DNA of 64,000 nt from Magnetospirillum sp. ME-1 (GTDB lineage Bacteria > Pseudomonadota > Alphaproteobacteria > Rhodospirillales > Magnetospirillaceae). Made by a program: the position numbers and the translations under genes. Positions 57,896 to 64,000 of this stretch are shown here, in pieces (positions within the stretch are counted from its first letter, which is position 1; each line of letters starts with the position of its first letter). The stretch lies in assembly GCF_002105535.1 (NCBI RefSeq), contig NZ_CP015848.1:3328926-3392925 (forward strand), given 5' to 3'. Below the pieces are notes generated by a model that ran no database searches, had not been told where the DNA came from, and was given only the letters and a program-made list of their open reading frames with translations.

Positions 57896-59557
57896 ATGCT
57901 GACCGCCTGCCGTTCCTACGAGGAAGCCTGCCGGACCTTCCGCTGGAAGATCCCCGAGCGCTACAACCTGGCCTTCGATGTCTGCGACCGCCAGACCATG
58001 GGCGGCGCCGACGGGCATCGCACCGCGCTGATCGTCGAGTCCTCGGACGGCGGCGTCGAGCGCCACACCTTCCACATGCTGCGCCTGCTGTCCAACCGGC
58101 TGGCCAACGCTTTGGCCGCCTTCGGGATCGCGCCGGGCGACCGGGTGGCCATGGTGCTGCCCGCCGGACTCGAGGCGCTGGTCACCCTGCTGGCGGTCAC
58201 CAAGATGGGGGCGGTGCTGGTGCCGGTGCCGCTTGGCCTGGGAGCCGAGCCCCTGGGCTGGCGGCTGGCCGACAGCGGCGCGCGGGTGGCGGTGATCGAT
58301 CCGGCGGCCGTGCCGGCGCTGGACCGCGCCCGCCATCGCCTGCCCGATCTGGAGCGGGTGCTGGCGGCGGGCGACGGCGGAGCCGGAGCCCTCGATCTGT
58401 GGTCGGTGGTGGGGGCGGCGTCCGATGCCTTCACGCCCCTGGTGACGCCCGCCGACCATCCGGCCTTCATCTTCTATCCCGAAGGGGCGTGCGGCACGCC
58501 GGCCGGGGTGATCCACGCCCACCGCGCCATGGCCGGCGGTCTGCCGGCGGTGGAGATGTCGCTGTCCTTCTTCCCCCAGTTCGGCGACGTGGTCTGGACC
58601 TCGGCCGACTGGATGGGGGCCGAGGCGCTGTTCCGCGCCGTGCTGCCGGCGCTGCATCACGGCGTGCCGGTGGTGGCGCGTCCCGGTCCCTTCGATCCGG
58701 CGGCGGCGCTGGACCTGATGTCGCGCCATGGCGTTCGCATCCTCTACGTGCCGCCCCGCCACCTGGGCGTCCTGGCCGAGGCGGCGGCGACGCGGCCGCA
58801 CGCCATGCCGCGCGCCATCGCCACCGGGCCGGACCCCATCGACGATGCCCTGCACGAGCGGGTGATCAAGGTGTTCGGCGTCCATGCCAACGAGGCCTGG
58901 GGCGTGCTCGAAAGCGGCGCGGTGGCCGCCAATCTGGCCGGGCTGATGGAATTGCGCCCGCCGTCGCCCGGCCGCGCCGCGCCGGGTTTGTCGGTGGAGG
59001 CGGTGGACGAGCGCGGCAGGCCCCTGCGGGCCGGCGACCGGGGCATCCTGGCGGTATCGCCCAACGCGCCCGGCAGCTTTCTCGGCTATTGGGGCGACGG
59101 CACGGGGGCGGCAAAGCGGGTCAACGGCTGGTTGCTGACCGGGCGGGGCGGTTTCCGCGACCTGGACCATTATCTGTGGCCCGATCCGCCGGCGACGGCC
59201 GGGGATGTGGTTTGGATCAAGGGCGACATGGTGCGGCCCGCCGAGGTGGAGGCCGCCCTGGCCGCCCATCCCGACGTGGCGGCGGCTGGCGTGGTGGAAT
59301 GGCCGGCGGGCGAACTGAAGGCCTTCGTGGTGCCCCGGACAAGGGCGGGTGAGACCGGTTTCGCCCGCGAGCTCCAGGGTTGGATCAGCCTGGTGCGGTC
59401 CCCGGCCGAGGTTCCGGCGCGGCTGGACTTCGTCGAGGAATTGCCGCTGTCCATGGACGGCAGCGTGCGCTACGCCGACCTGCTGGACCGGCCCATCCGC
59501 CTCGACGCCCCGTCGCCCGACGACCGCTGGCCGGGGCGCAAGGCCAAGCCGCGCTGA
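57896..59557 (+). CDS. Acyl-CoA-synthetase homologue lacking catalytic motifs
   Basis: The 553-residue ANL-superfamily protein keeps the fold: HTFHMLRLLSNRLANALAAFGI, GDRVAMVLPAGLEALVTLLA, VNGWLLTG. The catalytic motifs are altered. The P-loop YTSGTTGxPKGV reads YPEGACGTPAGV (residues 194-205), the YGxTE motif reads WGVLES, the conserved TGD reads TGR, and the C-terminal catalytic Lys motif (TTGKIxR) reads SMDGSVRY. Adenylation activity therefore seems unlikely. It may be a pseudoenzyme or a divergent binding protein. It follows the GH114-like gene by 9 bp. Confidence 0.85.
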   Translation: MLTACRSYEEACRTFRWKIPERYNLAFDVCDRQTMGGADGHRTALIVESSDGGVERHTFHMLRLLSNRLANALAAFGIAPGDRVAMVLPAGLEALVTLLAVTKMGAVLVPVPLGLGAEPLGWRLADSGARVAVIDPAAVPALDRARHRLPDLERVLAAGDGGAGALDLWSVVGAASDAFTPLVTPADHPAFIFYPEGACGTPAGVIHAHRAMAGGLPAVEMSLSFFPQFGDVVWTSADWMGAEALFRAVLPALHHGVPVVARPGPFDPAAALDLMSRHGVRILYVPPRHLGVLAEAAATRPHAMPRAIATGPDPIDDALHERVIKVFGVHANEAWGVLESGAVAANLAGLMELRPPSPGRAAPGLSVEAVDERGRPLRAGDRGILAVSPNAPGSFLGYWGDGTGAAKRVNGWLLTGRGGFRDLDHYLWPDPPATAGDVVWIKGDMVRPAEVEAALAAHPDVAAAGVVEWPAGELKAFVVPRTRAGETGFARELQGWISLVRSPAEVPARLDFVEELPLSMDGSVRYADLLDRPIRLDAPSPDDRWPGRKAKPR

Positions 59558-59612
59558 CCCCTGGCGTTTTTTTGTCCGGGATGTCATGATTCGCCACCCA
59601 GGGAGGGACCGC

Positions 59613-59993
59613 ATGGGCCGCGCGGCTGACGACATTCAACTGACGCAAGAGCAAAGGCTGCTGTTCGACAAGCTGTCCGCCCTGATCGATTCCCAATCCG
59701 AGGGGCTGGCCCTGATGGAAGTGGCCCAGAATCTGGTGGGGGAATTGCTGCGCCGGGACTGCGACAGGCAGTTGCGCGAACAGACCCTGGGCGAGATTTC
59801 CCGCTTCTTTCTCGGCATCATCAAGGCACCCAATCTGTCGGCCCAGTACAAGCTGGGACGCCTCAAGATGTTCGCCCGCGCCACGGTGCGCATCCTGCTG
59901 GACCGCCGCGTTCATCTGGCGGCGGAACTGGCGTCCCCGCCGCCTCCGGGGCTGGCGCGCCGCGCCGTGGATCACGCCGCCGCGCCCCATTGA
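59613..59993 (+). CDS. Hypothetical helical protein
   Basis: The protein has 126 residues from the ATG at 59613, preceded by GGGAGGG. It is highly helical and charged (QRLLFDKLSALIDSQSEGLALMEVAQNLVGELLRRDCDRQ) without a signal or membrane segment. I recognise no family. It lies 55 bp after the ANL homologue on the same strand. Confidence 0.65.
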   Translation: MGRAADDIQLTQEQRLLFDKLSALIDSQSEGLALMEVAQNLVGELLRRDCDRQLREQTLGEISRFFLGIIKAPNLSAQYKLGRLKMFARATVRILLDRRVHLAAELASPPPPGLARRAVDHAAAPH

Positions 59994-60157
59994 TCCGCCG
60001 CCGATTCAGAACGCGGGGCGGTTGTCAAGAATCTGATTGCTTCATAAAGGCGAAAGCTTGTAGTCTGTGGCTTGTGCCAGAAGGCGCTGTCGGGCGAATT
60101 GTCCCTGTGATTTCCCGTCCGGCAGTTGTCAGTGTCCAATGATTATAGGAGGGCAGA

Positions 60158-60568
60158 ATGTCCACCTCGATTGCATCCGACGCCCCACTTCGCTCCCCGG
60201 TCGCCGAGGCGCCGCACCCTGCGGCCCATCAGACGCAGCCCGCGACTGTCGAGGCGAAGGAAAGCTCGTCTGTTTCCGAACCTCCCCGTTACACCTCTCC
60301 GGTGGTCAAGGTCGATAGTGGAACCGGTCTGGCTCTGCTGGTCGTCCGTGACGGCGACACGGGCAAGGAAGTGGAGCAATATCCTTCGCGCCATGTGGTC
60401 GAAGAGTATAAGCGCAACATCCCGACCGCCATCGACCAGACTCAGACCGCGATCAAGGCTCAGGCCGCCGAGGATGTGAAGGCTCCGCCCGCTCCCGTGG
60501 CTGCCGCGCCCAGCGCTCCGGCCGCTCACGCGGCGCCGGCCCCGTCCGGCGGTTCGGTCAAGATCTAG
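60158..60568 (+). CDS. FlaG-like protein (tentative)
   Basis: The 136-residue protein has a Pro/Ala/Ser-rich N-terminal 45 residues. A short core follows (VKVDSGTGLALLVVRDGDTGKEVEQYPSRHVVEEYKR) that resembles FlaG (the DxxTGRxVVKVxDxxTGEVIRQIP pattern), and the tail is Ala/Pro-rich. AGGAGGG lies 11 bp upstream of the ATG. FlaG influences filament length; the flagellar link is supported by nearby FlaF-like and glycosyltransferase genes, but the match is short. Confidence 0.5.
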   Translation: MSTSIASDAPLRSPVAEAPHPAAHQTQPATVEAKESSSVSEPPRYTSPVVKVDSGTGLALLVVRDGDTGKEVEQYPSRHVVEEYKRNIPTAIDQTQTAIKAQAAEDVKAPPAPVAAAPSAPAAHAAPAPSGGSVKI

Positions 60569-60585
60569 GCGGTGGTTGCCACCGC
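60569..60585 (+). terminator. Possible hairpin after the FlaG-like gene
   Basis: A perfect 7-bp stem (GCGGTGG / CCACCGC) with a 3-nt loop directly follows the stop codon. No T-tract follows, so termination is uncertain. Confidence 0.3.
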
Positions 60586-60913
60586 TTAGGGTCTGGGGAT
60601 TACGGCCGGTCTGTGACCTGGGCCGGCCCGATGGTTCAGCGCTATGTTGACGGTTCATCCGCAAGGATGAGCCCGATTTTCCATGTCCGGGCCAAACATG
60701 AAGCGCTCTGTCATGGCTCGAGCGTAAGCCGAAGCATCTTTCAGCCCGAGGCGGTTGCCGCGAGTGCCTGAAGGACCCTTCGCCTCAGGCTCAGGGTGAC
60801 AATCCGTCTCTGATTTAGGGCCAGTCTCTGATTTAGGGTCCGTCTCTGATTTAGGGCCGGCCGCTCCAGCATTCGACGCTTTGAACCGGGCGAAAGTGGG
60901 GCCGTTGCGGCCG
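60586..60913. other. Gene-poor region with repeats between FlaG-like and cobC genes
   Basis: The stretch contains a repeat-like segment (about 60757-60804; minus strand TGTCACCCTGAGCC, reminiscent of the palindromic element) and an 18-bp tandem repeat (60806-60859). A minus-strand open frame here lacks a ribosome site and family resemblance, and is not called as a gene. Confidence 0.5.
60806..60859. repeat. Three tandem 18-bp repeats
   Basis: Three consecutive copies share GTCTCTGATTTAGGG and differ only in the last three bases (CCA, TCC, CCG). They lie downstream of cobC on the minus strand. Confidence 0.9.
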
Positions 60914-61915
60914 TCAGCCCGCCAGGGCCTGTTCCAGCCGCGCTTCCTCTTCTCTGCCGCCCGGCAGGCCGAAGCGCAGGATGTCGGGGCGAAAGGCGAA
61001 GGCGCGCACCAGGATGCCGGCACGGCCCAGGCGCTCATAGACCTCGCCGGCCCGGTCGTGGCGGGCCAGACGGAACAGGGACGTGCCGCCCAGCACCTCC
61101 AGCCCGGCGCCTTTCAGGATGGTGTCCAGGCGCCCGGCGGCATCGTGCAGGCGGGCGATGGTGGCCCGGGTCCAGTCATGGTCGGCCAGGGCGGCGGCGC
61201 CCACGGCCAGGGCCGGGCCGGAGACCGGCCAGGGGCCGAGATAATCGGTGAGGCGGGCGGCCAGCCCCTCCTCGGCCACGGCGAAGCCCAGGCGCAATCC
61301 GGCCAGACCGAAGAACTTGCCGAACGAGCGCAGGACCACCAATCCGGGGCCGGTCTTGGCGGCGAGCGACAGGTCGGGGCGTTCGTCGCAGAAAGCCTCG
61401 TCCACCACCAGCATGCCGCCTTGCCCCGCCAGCCGCCCGGCAAGATCGAGCAGGCGGCCGGGCTCGATGACCCGTCCATCGGGATTGTTGGGATTGACCG
61501 CCACCACCACGCGGGCCTCGCCCATATCGTCCAGTCCGGCGATCTCGCGGACGTCGTGGCCGGCGGCAGTCCAGGCGCGGGCGTGCTCGCCATAGGTGGG
61601 GGCCAGGATGGCCGCCCGGGTGGGTTTCGTGATGCGGGGCAGGGCCTGGATCAGCGCCTGGCTGCCGGTTCCCGCCACCACCCGCGCCGCGGCGGGAACC
61701 GCCCAGCGGCGGGACGCGGCATCCAGCAGGGCCTGGTTGGCCCCGGAATCGGGCAACCGCCGCCAGCATGCGGGGTTCGGGTCGAAAAGGGGATGGGGCC
61801 AGGGCCAAGGCCAGGGATTGATCCCGGTGGACAGGTCCAGCCAGCCTTCGGCCGGTTGGCCCCAACGGGCCTGGGCGGCGGCCAGATCGCCGCCGTGAAG
61901 GGGAAGTCGGGTCAG
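60914..61915 (-). CDS. cobC: Threonine-phosphate decarboxylase (CobC/CobD), CTG start suspected
   Basis: The PLP fold-type I enzyme of cobalamin synthesis contains WLDLSTGINPWPWP, VAGTGSQALIQALP, VNPNNPDGRVIEPG, LVVDEAFCDERP and SFGKFFGLAGLRLGFA with the PLP Lys. It supplies aminopropanol phosphate. No ATG, GTG or TTG lies at a sensible position. The frame reaches the usual opening (LTRLPLHGGDLAAA) at a CTG that overlaps the FlaF-like stop as CTGA, giving 333 residues. The only upstream alternative adds 67 residues read out of frame through the flaF-like gene. Confidence 0.85.
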   Translation of the reverse strand: MTRLPLHGGDLAAAQARWGQPAEGWLDLSTGINPWPWPWPHPLFDPNPACWRRLPDSGANQALLDAASRRWAVPAAARVVAGTGSQALIQALPRITKPTRAAILAPTYGEHARAWTAAGHDVREIAGLDDMGEARVVVAVNPNNPDGRVIEPGRLLDLAGRLAGQGGMLVVDEAFCDERPDLSLAAKTGPGLVVLRSFGKFFGLAGLRLGFAVAEEGLAARLTDYLGPWPVSGPALAVGAAALADHDWTRATIARLHDAAGRLDTILKGAGLEVLGGTSLFRLARHDRAGEVYERLGRAGILVRAFAFRPDILRFGLPGGREEEARLEQALAG

Positions 61916-62256
61916 GCTCGGTTGGCGCTTTCCAGCAGCCCCTCGGAAATCTGGAGATTGACGTTGACCAGGGTGGTGATGGTGTTGTCGCTGATCTCGA
62001 CGCCCTTCTTCAAGGTGGTGTCGGCGACGAAGTCCGACAGGCGCTTCAGGTTGGCCTTGACCGCCTCGGGCAGGCCGCTGGCCGAATCGGAGACCAGGGT
62101 GCGGATGGCCACCCACAACTGCAGATTCTGTTCCAGCGCCGCCGCCAGCCGGGCCTTGTCGCCGCGCGACTGGTCGAGCGTGATGGCCGCCTCCACCAGG
62201 CCGAAGGCGTCCTGTTCGCCGATCTTGAGCGTTTCGAGCTGGATTGGTTGAGACAT
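61912..62256 (-). CDS. FlaF-like flagellar regulator (probable)
   Basis: The protein has 114 residues from the ATG at 62256, preceded by GGGGGAAA. The helical pattern LAAALEQNLQLWVAIRTLVSD, GLPEAVKANLKRLSDFVADT, NTITTLVNVNLQISEGL matches FlaF (NRRLWxxF, LPxxLRxxLxxLxxFV, LIxVNxxIxxGL). FlaF aids flagellin synthesis and secretion and opposes FlbT. It runs into cobC with a 4-bp overlap. Confidence 0.65.
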   Translation of the reverse strand: MSQPIQLETLKIGEQDAFGLVEAAITLDQSRGDKARLAAALEQNLQLWVAIRTLVSDSASGLPEAVKANLKRLSDFVADTTLKKGVEISDNTITTLVNVNLQISEGLLESANRA

Positions 62257-62381
62257 GCGCTTTCCCCCGGCTTCCCTTGGTCGCGGCCCATCGCCGCCCT
62301 GAAGATTGCCCGAATCATACGTCAGGCGATGGAATCTTGCCAATTCGTATGTTGATAAACCCTTAAAAGGATGGCGGCGCG

Positions 62382-62410
62382 TTGACGCCCCGACGGAGGC
62401 CCCCTATCCT
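62382..62410 (+). promoter_or_regulatory. Predicted promoter of the TPR glycosyltransferase
   Basis: TTGACG and TATCCT are separated by exactly 17 bp, giving a start near 62417. That lies after the ATG at 62413, which favours the TTG start at 62443. Confidence 0.55.
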
Positions 62411-62442
62411 CAATGCTTATTCCCTTAAGGACGGAGCGGCAG

Positions 62443-64000
62443 TTGGGCGCAAAGCACAAGACGGCGGACCAGCTCCTGCAGGACGCGGTCAAGCACCACC
62501 TTTCCGGCGACCTGGACGGCGCCGGCCGGCTCTACAGGGACCTGCTGAAGATCAGCCCGCTTCATCCCGACGGTTTGCACCTGTCCGGGCTGGTGGCCAT
62601 GCAGCGCGGCCGGTTCGACGAGGCCGAGCGCCTGATCCGCGCCGCCATCGCCGCCAGCCCCAAGGCGGTTCCCTATCACGGCAATCTCGGCACGGTGCTG
62701 ATCAACGCCGGCAAGCCCCAGGAGGCCATGGCCTGTTACCGGCGCGCCGTCGAACTGGACGAATCCTATGTGGACGGCTGGAGCAACATGGCCAGTCTGG
62801 CCGCCCAGATGGACGATCACGAGACGTCGGCCCTGGCCTACAGCACCGTGGTGCGCCTGACCGGCGGTTCCGACGGCGGGGCGCTGGGCTATCTCGGCCT
62901 GGAACTGGCGGTGCTGTGCGACTGGGACAACCTGCCGGTGGTCAAGGAGGCCATCGCCGCCCTGGCGCCGTGGCGCGGCGGCAAGAGTCTGCCGGCCCCG
63001 CCCTTCTCCTTGCTGATCCATGATTTCAGCCCCGCCGAGCAACGCCGCTTCGCCGACGAGGCCGCCTCGCTGATCGAGAGCCGCGCCCAGCCCATGAGCC
63101 ACAAGCCCCGGCTGCGGCGGCCGCGCCTGCGGCTCGGCTATCTGTCCGAGGATTTCCACGACCACGCCACCGCCTACCTGCTGGCCGAGGCGCTGGAAGG
63201 CCACGACCGCTCGCGCTTCGAGATCTTCGCCTATTCCTATGGCCCCGAGGCCAAGGGGGCGGTGCGCGCCCGGCTGAAGGAATCCTGCGACCACTGGGTG
63301 GAACTGGGCACCCTGTCCGAGGCCGAGGGCGCCCAGCGCATCGCCAGGGACGGCATCGACATCCTGGTGGACCTGAAGGGCCATACGGGCCGCGCGCGGA
63401 CCGGCATCCTGGCCGCCCGCCCGGCGCCGGTGCAGGTGGCCTGGCTGGGCTATCCCGGCACTTTCGGCGGCACCTGCATGGACTACATCATCGCCGATTC
63501 CTTCGTGATTCCCCCCGGTGCCGAGGGCCATTACGCCGAGCAGGTGGTGCGGCTGCCGCTGTGCTACCAGCCCAACGATTCGCGGCGTCCCCGGGCGCTC
63601 GCCCGCGAGCCCAAGGCCAAGTGGGGCTTGCCGGAAGACGCCTTCGTCATCGCCGTGTTCAACAACAGCTTCAAGATCAATGCCGAGGCCTTCGCGGTGT
63701 GGATCAGCGTGCTTCAGGCGCAAAGCGATGCGGTGCTGTGGTTCGTGGAATTCCATCCGGCGGCCACGGCCAGCCTGCGCAACATGGCCGAGGCGGTGGG
63801 GATCGATCCGGCGCGCCTGATCTTCGCGCCGCGTCTGCCCCAGGCCGAGCATCTGGCCCGCCTGTCGGCCGCCGACCTGTTCCTCGACACCTGGCCGTGC
63901 GGCGGCCACACCACGGCCAGCGATGCCCTGTGGGCCGGCGTGCCGCTGGTGGCCTGGGCCGGCCAGACCTTCGCCTCGCGGGTGGCGGGCTCGCTGCTAA
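62443..64000 (+). CDS. TPR / O-GlcNAc-transferase-like glycosyltransferase (GT41, SPINDLY type), 3' part outside the window
   Basis: The frame is open to the window edge (519 codons). A TTG at 62443 with GGAG 8 bp upstream is preferred; an ATG at 62413 is also in frame. N-terminal TPR repeats (DLDGAGRLYRDLLKISPLHPDGLHL, AVPYHGNLGTVLINAGKPQEAM, YVDGWSNMASLAAQ) precede the GT41 domain: RLGYLSEDFHDHATAYLLAE, DILVDLKGHTGRART, QVAWLGYPGTFGG, FNNSFKINAEAFAVW and DTWPCGGHTTASDALWAGVP. Homologues in bacteria glycosylate flagellin and other proteins; a flagellin target here is inferred from nearby FlaF-like and FlaG-like genes. Confidence 0.9.
   Translation, partial: MGAKHKTADQLLQDAVKHHLSGDLDGAGRLYRDLLKISPLHPDGLHLSGLVAMQRGRFDEAERLIRAAIAASPKAVPYHGNLGTVLINAGKPQEAMACYRRAVELDESYVDGWSNMASLAAQMDDHETSALAYSTVVRLTGGSDGGALGYLGLELAVLCDWDNLPVVKEAIAALAPWRGGKSLPAPPFSLLIHDFSPAEQRRFADEAASLIESRAQPMSHKPRLRRPRLRLGYLSEDFHDHATAYLLAEALEGHDRSRFEIFAYSYGPEAKGAVRARLKESCDHWVELGTLSEAEGAQRIARDGIDILVDLKGHTGRARTGILAARPAPVQVAWLGYPGTFGGTCMDYIIADSFVIPPGAEGHYAEQVVRLPLCYQPNDSRRPRALAREPKAKWGLPEDAFVIAVFNNSFKINAEAFAVWISVLQAQSDAVLWFVEFHPAATASLRNMAEAVGIDPARLIFAPRLPQAEHLARLSAADLFLDTWPCGGHTTASDALWAGVPLVAWAGQTFASRVAGSLL

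Noticed and set aside
60806-60859. Possible CRISPR array
   Set aside because: The three units are directly adjacent without spacers, and no cas gene is near.
60655-61038. A 127-codon minus-strand open frame across the 18-bp repeats
   Set aside because: It has no ribosome site or family match, overlaps the cobC 3' end in another frame, and its PKSET repeats are explained by the tandem DNA repeat.

Overview
The window is about 64 kb of GC-rich DNA from an alphaproteobacterial chromosome. The best guess is a Rhodospirillales bacterium of the Magnetospirillum type. That rests on inference: the gene set includes MipZ, FliX, FlbT, a FlaF-like protein, DUF1491, a single-cysteine DksA, a bacteriohemerythrin and a TPR-SPINDLY glycosyltransferase. 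No magnetosome gene, rRNA, tRNA, CRISPR array or complete insertion sequence was seen.

Layout. 1-2.3 kb (minus strand) holds an envelope-shape operon: an M23 peptidase, a bactofilin and a CorA-type transporter cut by the window edge. 2.4-8.2 kb (minus) holds a DUF58 / BatA-DUF4159 / membrane-protein cluster without a local MoxR ATPase. 8.4-11.8 kb (minus) carries lepA and a TPR protein. A small MntA/HepT toxin-antitoxin pair (plus) sits at 11.9-12.6 kb. 12.6-17.2 kb (minus) carries ligA, recN and bamD.

17.3-37.3 kb (minus) is an almost complete dcw cluster, transcribed mraZ-rsmH-ftsL-ftsI-murE-murF-mraY-murD-ftsW-murG-murC-murB-ddl-ftsQ-ftsA-ftsZ and ending with lpxC. Most genes are coupled by ATGA stop/start overlaps. 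Upstream of mraZ is an array of 10-bp-spaced TGGGA boxes over a good promoter, and beyond that the RNase P RNA gene rnpB, also on the minus strand.

38-44 kb carries a hemerythrin-cheZ pair, an endonuclease/exonuclease/phosphatase protein, a cyclic-nucleotide-regulated K+ channel, DUF1491, RidA, an SDR and a DsbA-like isomerase. 44-52 kb is flagellar: flbT, then (minus) flgI-flgJ-flgN-like-flgK-flgL with a sigma-54-type promoter before flgI, and divergent fliX. dksA and mipZ follow. 53-60 kb has a molybdopterin oxidoreductase (minus) and a plus-strand group of an LhgO-type FAD oxidoreductase, a secreted GH114-like protein and an acyl-CoA-synthetase homologue lacking its catalytic motifs. 60-64 kb has a FlaG-like protein, a cobC/cobD decarboxylase coupled to a FlaF-like gene through a CTGA overlap, and the start of a TPR-OGT glycosyltransferase that runs off the window.

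The main unexplained signal is a family of four roughly 105-bp palindromic elements with 11-bp ends (TGTCATCCCGA / TCGGGATGACA). Two of them interrupt former ATGA stop/start overlaps and are flanked by direct duplications of the junction, so the upstream gene kept its stop and the downstream gene kept its start. A third supplies the last codons and stop of the molybdopterin oxidoreductase.
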